The notes under the pieces are model-generated. The model was not told the origin of the DNA. It did no database searches and saw nothing but the letters and a program-made list of their open reading frames with translations. From NCBI RefSeq assembly GCF_040183065.1, contig NC_091117.1, forward strand, positions 102,063,501 to 102,127,500: 64,000 nt of DNA. Direction: 5' to 3'. Each line of letters starts with the position of its first letter. The first letter of the stretch is position 1. Positions 33,241 through 45,082 of the stretch are shown piece after piece. The stretch is from Periplaneta americana. Lineage: Eukaryota; Arthropoda; Insecta; Blattodea; Blattidae. A program made the translations under genes and the position numbers.

Positions 33241-34039
33241 CTTAAAACGCATTTGTATTTTAAGTAATTATGATCAATTTGTGAAAGGATCTACTCTATT
33301 TCGTAATTCTGTCCTTCCCCTTGAAAAAGTGTTTCCATTTCACATTCAGCATTTTATTAGTTGGGAAACAAAAATATCTTTTGTCAGAGTCTTTGGTCCT
33401 TTATAATAATATAAATAAGTATTATTTTATTTCGTCCTTACGCAGCGCAATAATTACCCATGCTGATGAAGATGTCCTTGCATAACAACGAAACATCCAG
33501 ATGTGAACGCGCAATATAATAATAATACAGTCGTGTGATATCCATTACTATAGCGTATACAAAACACTATCGAAAGATTGAATATGGAATGTCAACAAAA
33601 TGCTGATAGCGAGAAAGTATATCATAGCTCCAACCATAACTTGTTATTGTTTTAGACTAGCTTAGGATTAGGTAACGGCTGAAAGTGCTGCATTATTTTG
33701 TTTCTCCGGAAAGGCAATAAATAGTTCATTAAAATAGTGTGACTTCTGTAAGAATGTCGACAATCATAATGTGCTGTATTATTTATTGCATACCACACTG
33801 CTGTGCCTTCTTAAATTACTTTATGAACATTAATATTTCAGAAAGAGTCACGAATTGCAGTGATGAGCGGCAATTAAGCCGGCAGTCAGTGTACGCATTT
33901 CATAACGATAAGTCGGCCGTGCGATAACAGGCCGGGACCCGGTATTCCTCGTTCCCGAGAGTGCCAATCTCGAGAATACGATTCTCGGAACTGGCGTTAT
34001 CGGCCAGCTAGTCTCGCCTACGAGAACGAGCGGGAGTAA

Positions 34040-34236
34040 AGGCTGGTTCACAATAAACCGGGAACGGAAACGGCAACGAGAACGAGAACGGAAATATTGT
34101 TAAAATAAATGCATTTAAATGTGAGCGTTCACAATAGTTAATTGTGAATCCTTACATTTAAATACATTTATTTTAACAATATTTCCGTTCTCGTTCTCGT
34201 TGCCGTTTCCGTTCCCGGTTTATTGTGAACCAGCCT
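34040..34236. mobile_element. Palindromic MITE, copy 3, TAA TSD
   Basis: 197 bp with arms AGGCTGGTTCACAATAAACC and its complement. TSD TAA at 34,037-34,039 and 34,237-34,239. The best-preserved of the three copies. Confidence 0.9.
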
Positions 34237-34741
34237 TAAGAGGCTGTTTGCCCGACTCTAGTTGATGTATTATAAACTAAATGGGTGTTGGTGATAAAAA
34301 AAAACAAGACAATAAATGAAAATAAAATGGTTGCAGTCTTTGGCAATTTTTACGGTTATTGATGACAACGTAATTGACTATTCTACTAAATATTGTATAA
34401 CTACATTTTTATAGTTTTATTTGTGGTTTCTGTTTATTAGAATTCTAGTCAAATTGTTGGATCTCGCCTGCTATATCAATAAAGTTAAGCCGTAGGTTTT
34501 CAAATTCATTGTAAACAGGTGTTTTATGATCCCATAAATGTTGCAGTTTTGTTGAAGATTCGGAATGCCTGCTATACGTCAGAACTACCAATAATTTGTA
34601 GATGCATATAATCACTTTGTTGGCTTTCAAGGTTTGTTTATTAATATTTTTATTTTGTAATAAATTAGGTATAAATATGTTTCTTTTCACTTCGTATTTA
34701 CAGAATTTAAAGGTCACTGAGTTTACGCTAATTGACACATA

Positions 34742-36494
34742 GGGTAAACACTGGTACTTTCGTGATGATTTCATGAAAACTAATTTAAAATGCAAATGTG
34801 TAAATATATCCTTATTCCGATTTTTTCACCTAAAAGACGATAACTTGCTGTACAAATCTGGAGACATAAAAGATTGGATACGTTCTTGAATATATGCCAA
34901 AAACCATTTTTACAACTTAAGCTGAAATGTTGGTTATTTCGTGATAACCTTGCTAATTTCGTGATATTGCATTGATAATTTCGTGAGAGGTAGAAGAATT
35001 GTGGAAAAATTCATTAAAGTCAAATGAAATTCTCATTTATTGTTACAAGACTTCAAACATAGTAATTCCGTCTAATATTCATAGCAAGAAAACATAGAAA
35101 TGCATATCAACACATAATGAGAATGAAATAAAAGTAAAAATTGAAATTGAAAAGGGATCTTCTTTGCCCTGAAAGGGTGAACACTTTTATTACGGACTTT
35201 ACTATAGCCTATATTACTAGGGTAACTCCAAAAGTAATGCATAACATTTGTTTAAAATTTATATTTTTATCCTACAGCTTTGCTATTTTCACAGAATGTA
35301 GATGCATCCTTTAGGAACAAAATGTCACTTTTCCACATAATCCCTGTCCCTTTCAACTGCCTTACGTAACCTAGGAACGAGGGCCTGTAGATCAGCACGG
35401 TAAAAGTCTGGACCAACACGTCTGAGCCACTCTTTAGCAGCGTGCACAAGGGAGTTATCTTCTAACCTCGTTCCGCGAAGGAATCCTTCAGTTTACCAAA
35501 GAGATGGTAATCACACGGTGCCAGTTCAGAACTGTAAGGCGGATGTTTCAGTGTTGTCTATCCGAATTTTCTGATCTGGTCTGTGGTCTTGTGACTGACA
35601 TATGGCTGTGCGTTGTCGTGCAATATCAGAACATCCTGCTTCTCCCGATGTCGTCGAATACGACTCAGTCGAACTTGAAGTTTCTTGAGAGTTGCAACAT
35701 ACCCGTCAGAATTAATGATGGTTCCGTGTGGCGTGATGTCCACAACCAAGAGTCCTTCTGAATAGAAAAACACAGTAGCCATAACGTTTCCTGCCGAAGG
35801 TGTACTTTTGAATTTATATTTCTTTGGTGAATTTGCATGATGCCACTCCATTGTCTGCCTCTTCTCCGGTCCAAAATGGTGGAGCCATGTTCCATCTTCT
35901 GTCAAGTCATTTAGCACTTATCATTGACACTGAGCATGATAACAAATCAAACAGAAGCTACATTGAACCCATTGCGTCTCCGTTTTCTTTTTTGTTATCA
36001 CATCTTGTCTTCAGATTTCTAAAATTCCTATTGTAATACATTTTATACTATTTTAAAAATTGTAACACTTAATGCTCAACAAAATTTCGCCTCAAACAGC
36101 TAAGATTTCTATCAGTAAAGCTAAGCCTATATGGCGACTACAGATGTATCTAAAATTCCAAAAACATTTCCTAAAATTTCATGAAGATACAATAAATCTT
36201 TGTACCAAATATCATATGCTTACCTTTAGTAATAAGCCTGTAATGTAATTACAAACATCCACAAAATTTGTATGCCTGAGAAGTCGACGCAAACGTGCTC
36301 TCTCCAAACATAAAAGCTCACTGAAGCAACTACAATAGTCACACAAAGCTTAGGTGTATGTTTCTGGAAACTGGACAACATATGCAATCCCTTGGCGGAA
36401 ATTTGGATCTCGCAACACCATTGGTTAGATCACAAAAGAGCAAAGAAAAAGTATCACGAAATAACCACTGCCACGAAATTACCAATGTTTACCT
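34742..36494. mobile_element. TA-flanked Tc1/mariner-type element, 1,753 bp
   Basis: Inverted ends GGGTAAACACTGGTACTTTC and GAAATTACCAATGTTTACCT, each bounded by TA (34,740-34,741 and 36,495-36,496). Copy 1 of the host element (17,090-17,104) has a single TA at that place, so the TSD is TA. TTTCGTGA words repeat at both ends. Apart from the nested mariner piece there is no transposase. Confidence 0.8.
35217..35917 (-). pseudogene. Mariner transposase fragment with 3' terminal repeat
   Basis: Minus-strand frame TEDGTWLHHFGPEKRQTMEW then VLILHDNAQPYVSHKTTDQI. After a stop it reads KHPPYSSELAPCDYHLFGKL. D in TED.TW, D in LHDN and D in CDYHLF are the mariner catalytic triad, with 34 residues between the last two (DD34D). 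The gene's 3' UTR ends in GCATTACTTTTGGAGTTACC after a TA, a mariner-type terminus at about 35,217. The N-terminal half is missing and the frame has stops. Confidence 0.85.
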
Positions 36495-37372
36495 TACATG
36501 TACTTAATAGATAATGTTGCGTTTTGTTACGTATTATGTTGAAGGTATGTTTTTTTCATTTTTTCCTAGATTTTTTTACTTGGCTTAACTGTATTTACAT
36601 CCTCATACTTTTATTATAATAGGTATGTCAATAGTTTCTTCTATTTACATTTTATTTTAGGCCTATTTGCACAATTTACATTCTTAGCTTCTTTTCTGTA
36701 GTTATATTTATTTAAAATTATATTTTAAAAAGTTTATAACAAATAATTTAGGATAACAGTATTGTTATGGTGACTGGCCAGGTTCAAACTAAAACTGGCT
36801 TCCTGGACATCTGAAATATTGATTGAAAAGCACGACATAATCACATGAAATTAAAATGCATATGATATCCTACACCTTTCGTGTCAGAGGTGAAACAACA
36901 TTAAGCGGCAAAACATTGTCAATTTACTAGCCACAAATTTGTTAACTGAATGGAACTTAAGAATACTGCGTAGGAACTTACGTCTTTATTGCATTATTCA
37001 TTTTATTATTTTCGGTGCAAGGAATATCTTTTTTATTTGTTTATTTACCTTCGTACTATCAATAAAAACATATTTTTTTTTTAAATTATTTTAAGTGGCA
37101 GCCTTTGTATGTAAGTAGCCTACTTACACCGTATTCTGAAGTATAGCTAATTGATTGCAATAAAACACTATTTTCGAACCCGTAATAATTTACATCACTA
37201 CTCTGAATCTTGATCTTACCTTTGTGGGTGAAGTAATATTGAAAAAATACGCGTTACGTATAACGAAAGCAATGAGCAAACACAATATCACTTTAAAATC
37301 TCCCGCCTCCACTCTGCGTTGAAAAACCTACCCATTCTCCGGCTTGTAACTAAAGAAGGCTCTGGGTCCAGT

Positions 37373-37641
37373 CATTTTTCTGCGCAGCTGGAACTGTGAG
37401 GACTTGGTTAACACCACAGTCTAATATATAGAGTCGCGCAACTTCAACACTTTTTTTGCCAACATTCACGACACTAGCGCTCAAGCGGCAGGCAAGGCAC
37501 TGGTCATAGGGTTGATACCATAGACAAATAAATAGAAAGACCCCCAACTCAATACATTACTTTCGACACGCTATTGACGCGACGTCGAGACACTTGGTGG
37601 TAAAACATCGGAACTACATCTCGTTACACATAGCGGCAGAA
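37373..37641. other. Residual P-like right end and plain flank
   Basis: CTGCGCAGCTGGAACTGTGAGGACTTGG continues the P-like right end split by the hAT. CACAGTCTAATA follows. 37,632-37,641 (AGCGGCAGAA) is the TSD of the next element. Confidence 0.55.
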
Positions 37642-37896
37642 GAGTTCGCATCGAGTGCTGATCGGAGAAGCATCTTATCGAACAGTGCTCCGCCCTGATT
37701 TGTGTTTACGTAGTTTCGTAGTTTTTTCAAGTTATATTTAGTGGAATTATATTATTATCTAACAGTTTAACGACATTGTGTGGTGTTTGTTTAAGTTATA
37801 ACTTTATTTCTTCATCATTTTGTGTTACGTGCGCGAACATAATCGAGTGATTGTGTAGTAATTACTTTAGCTTGGCTCTCGGAGCCAAGCGTTAAA

Positions 37897-39345
37897 ATGA
37901 CTCAAAATACTGAAAACTGGTGTCTAATAGAAAATCAACCTGGTGTATTTAACATTGTGACTTCAAATACGACAACAACCACAACATCTGTAACAAGTAG
38001 TAGTACCCCTACATCTACAATGACTACGTTATGTGATCCTACTCGCGTACCCAATTCAACTAGCAAACAAATTAATCCCGCGGAAAACGCAACTTCAAGT
38101 AAAAGTAAAGTAAGAGATCATGTCGTTAAGAAACAGAAACTAAATACGGACAAAGCCAAACCGAATTCTTCAGTTTCCGATACACAAACAACATTATCTC
38201 ATGAAACATTAATTCATCCGGATATCAAACTACAAAATGTTGTTGATCCTCTTGTCCATGAAATGGACACCGACATATCACCACAAAACCAAAATAACCC
38301 TCAAGTAGAAAGCCAAAAAGATAACAACAACACAGATTTTCCTAGACCCAAATCAATTCGAATGCCGCCAATTATTGTGAAGAATATCCCAGCCGGAAAT
38401 TTCTTTGCAAATAATAAAAAACTGCAGTCACTACTTAGCCAGCCACTGAAAATCACATACTCTGCTGAAGGAATGAAATATTTAACTAGTTGCCGCGCTG
38501 ACTATGACAAGTTATATAATATCTTGCAAACTGAAAACCTTCAGTTTTATTCTCACGAACCTCGGGAAACTAAATTACTACAAGTAGTACTGAAAGGACT
38601 TCCAGCTTTTGTAGAATCTGCTACTCTCAAAACAGAACTTGAACTCTTAGATTTCCAAATAGAACACATTCGTCAAATTACTGTTCCTTGCTACGACACT
38701 GATGGCATACCGACACGACGCCCCCTCCCCATCTGGATAATTACACTTCCAAATAATGAACACTCCCGAACCATATACCAATTGCAAGATATTAACAATC
38801 ATATCATAAAAATTGAGTCATATAGACCTCGTCCGCATATTACACAATGTCATAAGTGTCAGGGTTTCGGTCACACTTCACGTCGATGTAATTTGCCTAC
38901 TCGATGTGTTAAATGCAGAAATAATCACTTATTCGCCGATTGTCCTCTGAAAGGCCCTGTACATAACCCTAAATGTGCAAATTGTGACGGTGCTCATACT
39001 GCCAGCTACAGGCAGTGCCCAATTCAACTAAAGAAGAAAGCGGAACTTCAAGAGAAGATGAGGAACAGGAGAATTCTTTCCGAAGAACGTTCTACACCAC
39101 CGACATGGAAACACAGTGACTTTCCTCTACTTGCTAATCCTGGCAACACCAAAGCTTTCCAGTCAACATCATCTGAATCAATATCAGACTCCTTCAAAGA
39201 TATTGTTAATATCTTACGCTCACTGAACATTCAACGTACAATTCAGCTTGTCCGCACAACACTTCATAAAATCCAAAATGCAAATGACTCAATATCCAAG
39301 GTCATAATATTCATTGAAGGTTTCATTAATCTTTTCAATTTATAA
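37897..39345 (+). CDS. Jockey-like ORF1, gag-like RNA-binding protein
   Basis: 482 residues that probably bind the element RNA and help form the ribonucleoprotein. The first third is polar and Thr/Asn/Ser-rich. A pre-knuckle region (about 160-310) includes LLQVVLKGLPAFVESATLK and RPHITQ. Three zinc knuckles follow: CHKCQGFGHTSRRC (318-331), CVKCRNNHLFADC (337-349) and CANCDGAHTASYRQC (360-374). The ATG start aligns with that of the second element (MTQNTEN versus MTSNEN). The frame is intact. Confidence 0.92.
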   Translation: MTQNTENWCLIENQPGVFNIVTSNTTTTTTSVTSSSTPTSTMTTLCDPTRVPNSTSKQINPAENATSSKSKVRDHVVKKQKLNTDKAKPNSSVSDTQTTLSHETLIHPDIKLQNVVDPLVHEMDTDISPQNQNNPQVESQKDNNNTDFPRPKSIRMPPIIVKNIPAGNFFANNKKLQSLLSQPLKITYSAEGMKYLTSCRADYDKLYNILQTENLQFYSHEPRETKLLQVVLKGLPAFVESATLKTELELLDFQIEHIRQITVPCYDTDGIPTRRPLPIWIITLPNNEHSRTIYQLQDINNHIIKIESYRPRPHITQCHKCQGFGHTSRRCNLPTRCVKCRNNHLFADCPLKGPVHNPKCANCDGAHTASYRQCPIQLKKKAELQEKMRNRRILSEERSTPPTWKHSDFPLLANPGNTKAFQSTSSESISDSFKDIVNILRSLNIQRTIQLVRTTLHKIQNANDSISKVIIFIEGFINLFNL

Positions 39346-39366
39346 CAATCTATAAATGACCCCTAA

Positions 39367-42012
39367 ATGCTTTCCAAACACAGAGGACTAAACATCTTAA
39401 ATTTCAATGCCAATGGAATAATCCACCAGACTTACGAACTACAAGCCTTGCTCTTTAATTATGATATTGACCTCGCATGTATTAGTGAAACTCATCTAAA
39501 ACCCACTATAAAATTTCGTGTACGCAACTATACTGTTATCCGTACAGATAGAAACAACCGACCTGGAGGAGGAACTGCTATACTCATTAAAAATTCCATA
39601 CCATATCGAACAGCCATTCTACCGATTTTTCAGAATCTTGAAGCCACTGGTGTATTCATCCAGCTTGAAGGAACAGAAATACTCATAGCATCTGTCTATT
39701 ACCCGCCATACGCTCAACTCAATGAAAACGACCTGACCCTGCTTATCACACATCACAAACATTTCATTTTCTGTGGTGATCTCAATGCAAAACATAAATC
39801 ATGGAATTCCAGACTGAATACTCCGAAAGGTGAAACTTTGTTATCACATTCCAATAAATTTCATTACTCAATTACAGGACCAAAAGCACCTACAAGATTT
39901 CCCTGGATAACCACTCATCATCCAGATGTACTTGATATTTGTTTATGTAACACAAAATATTCCCCGGTTCAACAAATCTGCTTAAACGCTCTTGACTCCG
40001 ACCATATTCCAGTACTTCTGACTTTCAAGGCCCCTTTCCATATGATACCAGATCAACCTTCTACAGAAAAAGTTACAGATTGGAATGGCTTCACAAAACG
40101 CTTGCACCAAATCATCCCAGGTACTCTACCGACTTTAAAAACTTCAGAAATAGAAACTGCTATAAAAATATTTTCAGACACTATCATAGACACATTCGAT
40201 GAAATGTCCTCCACATTGACTTTTGAGAAATCAGATAACAACGCTTATGGTAAAAATGAACTAAAATATCTTCTTAAAGCCAAAAACCAAGCTCGAAAAC
40301 GGTGGCAACTTTATGCGGATCCTCAAGCTAAAAGAGCTTTTTATCGGTATCAACGTGCTATCCGAAGAAAATATGAACTTTACAAAATCAATAAGTTTGC
40401 CGACACAGTGGAAAACATAAAGCCTACAGGAAAAACCTTTTGGTCGTTTACAAAACGAATGTTAGGAAAATCTATCACAAAAAATTCAACACCTATTAAA
40501 GACTCAAGTGGTACATTTAATTATGATCCCATTGATAGGCTTGAAGCTCTTGCAAACTCCTTTCAAAACCGATTCTCCTCCCATCATCACTCTTCACTAC
40601 AAGACTTTTCAACAACCATATCGCAACATGTACAGTCCATATTACATCCCCCTGAACCGGGAAATGCACCTCACGTACGACCACAAGAAATCAAGATCAT
40701 AATTCGAAATCTAGCATCGAAGAAGACACCTGGTCCGGATAAAATCACATCAGCCATACTGAAGAAATTACCAAAAAGAGCAATAACACATTTAACGAAG
40801 ATATTCAACTCATGTCTACATCATAATTATTTTCCAACAGCATAGAAAACAGCACATATTATACCAATTGTTAAACCGGGAAAAGATCCAACATTACCCC
40901 AAAGTTATAGACCAATCAGCCTAACCAACTTCCTTGGAAAAATTTTTGAACGTATCATTCTGGCACGACTAAAGCCATATTTAACTGCACCAGATGTCAT
41001 CCACCATGAACAGTTTGGATTTAAACCCCACCATAGTCCCAGAGAAGCACTTCACAGATTAACAACATCCGTTCAAAGAGGATTTCAACTTGGACAACAT
41101 ACAGTAGCTACATTTATCGACATTCAGCAAGCTTTTGATACTGTCTGGCACACTGGTTTATTATATAAACTTCACAAACTTAACATTCCTATAAATTATA
41201 TTCAACTTATCGCCAGCTACCTTTCAGATAGAACTTTTCGTGTTCAAAACGGACGCTGTCTCTCAAACGCTCACGTCATAACAGCAGGAGTTCCTCAAGG
41301 ATCAGTTTTAAGCCCAACACTGTACTGTGCATATGTCCGTGATATACCAATTCATCCAAAATGTAAACTTACACTATACGCTGATGATACTCTTATTTAT
41401 ACGAAGCATATAAACATTCATTTTGCTTGTCTACAAATGCAGGAAGCCTTAAATATTATTACCCAATGGTCCACAAAATGGCGCCTTAAGATAAATGGCT
41501 CCAAGTCGCAAGCAGTTGTTTTCACAAGAAGATTTCCGCGGCAATCACAACCCTTAACCATTCAAAATGAAAATATACCTTTCACAACTACCGTCAAGTA
41601 TCTTGGAGTTTTTCTTGATAAGAGACTTACTTTCAAACATCATGTCTTACATATTCGTGAGAAGGCCTTCCAACGATATATGCTTCTTTACTCATTTTTC
41701 AAGAGCTATACATCTTTAAATGTTAAAACCATGTTGTACAAAGTTCTAGTTCGATCCTACATGACATTCTGTTGTGAAATATGGGCTCAAGCAAATCCGC
41801 GACATCTTCAACGACTGGACGGACTTCAACGAGCCATCTGCCGAACCATCATTGGAGCGGACTATCTCATTCGAAATAGCCAACTGTACGACGATCTTGG
41901 CATACTGTACTTCTCAGCTTATATCAAAACTCTTCGTACAAAATTTCTAACATCCCTCCATAAAAATCCAAACCCACTAATAAGTAAAAATATACCGGTT
42001 CCTTTTACATGA
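39367..42012 (+). pseudogene. Jockey-like ORF2, endonuclease-RT, one amber stop
   Basis: 882 codons in one frame. The N-terminal APE-type endonuclease shows ILNFNANGI, ISETHL, FCGDLNAKHKSWNSR and DSDHIPVLL. The reverse transcriptase shows KKTPGPDKI, SYRPISLTNFLGKIFERII, TFIDIQQAFDTVW, GVPQGSVLSPTLYC and YADDTLIY (Tyr 671 of the frame). Codon 493 (40,843-40,845) is TAG, where the second element has Trp in FPDAWK; a TGG to TAG change is the simplest explanation. The C-terminal domain KYLGVFLDKRLTFKHH is present and no RNase H follows. Non-functional unless read through. Confidence 0.92.
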
Positions 42013-42180
42013 CATTATCAACATGCTCACTCTGCTATTGGTAGAGTTACGGTGCCTTGAAATATTTTAATTTATAACTTGTCATATGATCTCCTACACT
42101 TCTTTTAAAAGGAAAGGGTCAATTTCGACCTGGTACTTATGAAAAATCAATCAATGAAAAGAAAAAAAAAAGCGGCAGAA

Positions 42181-43140
42181 TGCGAAACTACATCCCTTAT
42201 TACACGGCCCGATCGGTATTACAGGTATCCGTTATGCCAACATTAGAGCACGATCGGTACTGCAGATACTTATTACACCAACACATACTGGTATTTTTCA
42301 TATCGCCAAAGGAGTGTGTAATGGTTTATCAGTTTAAATAACATGTTTAACCACAATATTTATATCACATTTTTGTTTTAACATGTGAATATAAGTATAA
42401 TGGTTGAACATGAAACTGAAAACCATTAACACACTCCCTCTTTTAACACCGACATTTAAAACTTTTATTAAATTAATTTATCAAATTTGAGTAATAAAAG
42501 TTTTTGCATCTTATAGATCAAATATGTAATTGAGATACAGGATGCGAATAGGATAGGATACTTCTCTCCAAAACACCTTAAGCACTATTTTTAAATAATG
42601 TTATGTATCATGTATTGGAAGATAAAAACAAAGATTGACTTTGGAATATTGATTTCGAAGTTACTATTGGTCAGTTATATAATTATAATTCGCTCTTAAT
42701 TTTTTTATGTCAAACATTAGCTTGAAAATAGTCATAAGATGTTTTGCTGTGACATAGTACAACGCACGTTCATAAACATTTATAAAACACCACTTTATTT
42801 GTTTTACACCGTCAGAGCTGAATATCTATTTTTAAAAGTAACTGCCATTAGTTTAATATATGGATATTAAAAATCTAAGTAATCAATAATCACCACTGAT
42901 AAAGAATACAAAGAAAACTATTTGTCTACAACAGACATAAAATTAACTTAGACTTTTAATGAAAACATCATTAAGAAATACAAGTAAAAAAAATTATTTT
43001 TCATTCTCTGATGTATAGTTGATTCAAAACACTGAACATATTAGAAAAAGTGCAATACAATTTATTAGAGATAAGTCTATACTTCGCAACATTTCCTAAT
43101 TTTGAGCTTTGATACTGAGTGTTTGATTTGGTTGTGGCCC
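42181..43140. other. No recognised feature
   Basis: AT-rich flank with the two related words GATCGGTA.T.CAG.TA (about 42,210 and 42,250). No frame or terminal repeat was seen. Confidence 0.45.
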
Positions 43141-43950
43141 CATTGCTCAAAATATGTTGTTGTTGTATTCTAATGCCAGGGGTTTGACAAAGTCATTTGA
43201 CCTCTTGCACTCCAATATTTTTGGAAGATATTATCATGGCCAGCCAATGAAGCACAGATTATGAGGTGTTCCGAATCCATTTCTTGGTTTGAGTTGCACA
43301 GTGGGTAGTTAGGGGACTGATAAATTCCAATTCTATGCAGGTGTTTGTTTGGCCAGACAGTCATGGCCTGTTACCAATCTAAATGCAGCTACAGACGATT
43401 TTCGTGGTAAATCGGGAATTAACTGTGGATTATGATGCAGAGAGTTCCATTTTTTCCCTTGAGATTTGTGTTATCAAATTTTGTTTGTTGAAGTCTAAGT
43501 ATGTAGATTTAATAAATCATTTCACAGAGTAATACGTAGATTTAGTAACAGGTCTGTAAGTAGCAGTGCTGCCCTTCTTTGCTAAAGCATCAGCATTCTC
43601 GTTTTCCAGGATTCCACAATGGGATGGTATCCACTGGAATACAATTCTTTTATTGAGTGATATTAATTGAGAGAGCATTTTAGTTATTTCTGCTGTTTGA
43701 GATGAAAGTATGTATTTAGAGACTATTGATAGAATAGCTGCTTTGGAGTGTGACAATATAACTGAATTCTTAAATTTATTGATGTGGCATAGAAGATTCC
43801 TGAGACTTTCACTTATTACAATGATTTCTCCGTCAAAACTTGTTGTTCCATATCCAAGAGATCTATAAAGTGAGAAGACACAAAATATTGTACCATATTT
43901 ACTCTCTTCTTAGTTGATGTTATACGACAAGCATTCCATTATAAAAAATT
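43141..43950 (-). pseudogene. RNase H-bearing non-LTR element, 3' end
   Basis: Minus-strand frame with KRIVFQWIPSHCGILENENA and DALAKKG, the WIPSH.G...NE.AD..AK motif of RNase H as found in I/R1-type elements. Downstream come PNKHLHRIGIYQSPNYPLCN and MDSEHLIICASLAGH, the usual C-terminal zinc-knuckle-like tail. The tail runs into a short CAA/GTT run near 43,150. Frameshifts separate the parts. Confidence 0.75.
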
Positions 43951-44009
43951 TAGTTGCTTCTGTACCATTAAAGTAGTCCCGCCCAGAAATCCGATTGGGG
44001 GACTATTTT

Positions 44010-44300
44010 GCTGCATAGAATTGGAATATATCAGTCTCCTAACTGTCCATTGTGCTACTCAAACCAAGAAATGGATTCGGAACACCTCAAAATCTGTGCT
44101 TCAGTGGCTGATCATGACAATGATTTTGAAAAATACTGGAGTGCAAGAGGTCAAATGACTGTATTGTCAAATGCCTGGCATTAGAAAACATCAACATATT
44201 TACTCTGGTCATGATAATATCTTTGAAAAATATTGGAGTGCAAGAGGTCAAATGACTTTATTGTCAAACGCCTGACATTAGAAAACAACATATTTACTCT
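44010..44300 (+). pseudogene. Inverted second copy of the same 3' tail
   Basis: Plus-strand coding words SPNCPLCYSNQEMDSEHLKI then a YWSARGQMTVLSNAWH-like end. The last ~70 bases are duplicated in tandem (GGAGTGCAAGAGGTCAAATG at about 44,139 and 44,237). It faces the copy at 43.1-43.95 kb. Confidence 0.75.
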
Positions 44301-44636
44301 CTAAAAATTCTAAATACTGCACCCAAATCTCACCAGTTGCAGAAGCTGCAGATTCGTATCACTGCCACTGGACTCCCTCCTATGCCCTATAGATGACACA
44401 ACTGAAATGCTCATTGTACTAGTAATTATTATTTGTATTTATATTACTATGTAATGTTAACTTAGGGTCTTAAAGATCGTTAGATTTATCATTGCCCTAT
44501 ATATTACAAAAATTATATTGCTCATAATGTAGAAGTCAAGTACTCTACTTTTTTTTTCAGATGAATGAATGAATTCCCCTTATTTTCCTTCAATTAACTG
44601 AAGAAATCAACACATTAAACGAAATGAGATGACAAT

Positions 44637-44637
44637 G

Positions 44638-44672
<35 letters not shown>

Positions 44673-44770
44673 TCATTCTAGTACCGAGGTCATGGAAAGC
44701 ATGGGGCTCTACCTCCATGCCCCCCAAATGCCTTCTTGGCATGTTACGGGGATACCTTTACCTTTTACTT

Positions 44771-44841
<71 letters not shown>
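44637..44841. repeat. Two (AAT)n microsatellites
   Basis: Runs at 44,637-44,672 and 44,772-44,841. Between them is a unique stretch with CATGGGGCTCTACCTCCATG, a small inverted repeat. Confidence 0.9.
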
Positions 44842-44843
<2 letters not shown>

Positions 44844-45082
44844 ATGAAGTCCATTACCATACACTTGTCAACAAAATTAAACATAATTTTGTTAAAAGAT
44901 AAAGACAATGAATGAATCACTCAATGAAAGAGAATACAGGTTCAAATTGATGCCACAGTGAAGTGCAATGAATGAAGCAATTATGTTAGGTGGTGAAATA
45001 GGTTAATGTAAGTAGGCTGGTGATGAAGTGGGTCGTAGTTCTTGAATGGGATACCAAGCATCCCTTGATGGAATGGCCCCTC

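Larger units (their letters stand above)
30791..34260. mobile_element. hAT-type element, family 2, 3,470 bp
   Basis: Ends TAGAGTCGGGCAGAC and GTTTGCCCGACTCTA, with the exact 8-bp TSD GTTGATGT at 30,783-30,790 and 34,261-34,268. Copy 1 of family 1 gives the empty site (16,490-16,500). It contains three MITEs, an interrupted SINE, AAT microsatellites and an RTE-like fragment. Subterminal GAGAACGAG and CTCGTTC words are abundant. No transposase frame was recognised. Confidence 0.9.
30603..37364. mobile_element. hAT-type element, family 1, copy 2 (interrupted)
   Basis: Ends CAGAGCC.TCTTTAGTTACAAG and CTTGTAACTAAAGAAGGCTCTG. The exact 8-bp TSD GGTCCAGT is at 30,595-30,602 and 37,365-37,372. Aligned with copy 1 it holds two later insertions, 30,791-34,260 and 34,742-36,494. 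Without them about 1.5 kb remains. The host of this insertion is itself the right end of a P-like copy (ATGGCGGCGAGC...). Confidence 0.88.
37642..42170 (+). mobile_element. Full-length Jockey-like non-LTR retrotransposon
   Basis: 4,529 bp, flanked by an exact 10-bp TSD, AGCGGCAGAA (37,632-37,641 and 42,171-42,180). It has a 5' UTR of about 255 bases, two ORFs separated by 21 bases, a short 3' UTR and an A-rich tail. No RNase H. Two ORFs, a three-knuckle gag-like ORF1 and an AP-type endonuclease plus RT in ORF2 fit the Jockey group. One in-frame stop in ORF2 is the only lesion seen. Confidence 0.93.

Noticed and set aside
37373..37641. Third host-gene promoter near the Jockey element
   Set aside because: The sequence is explained by the split P-like end plus the retrotransposon TSD.
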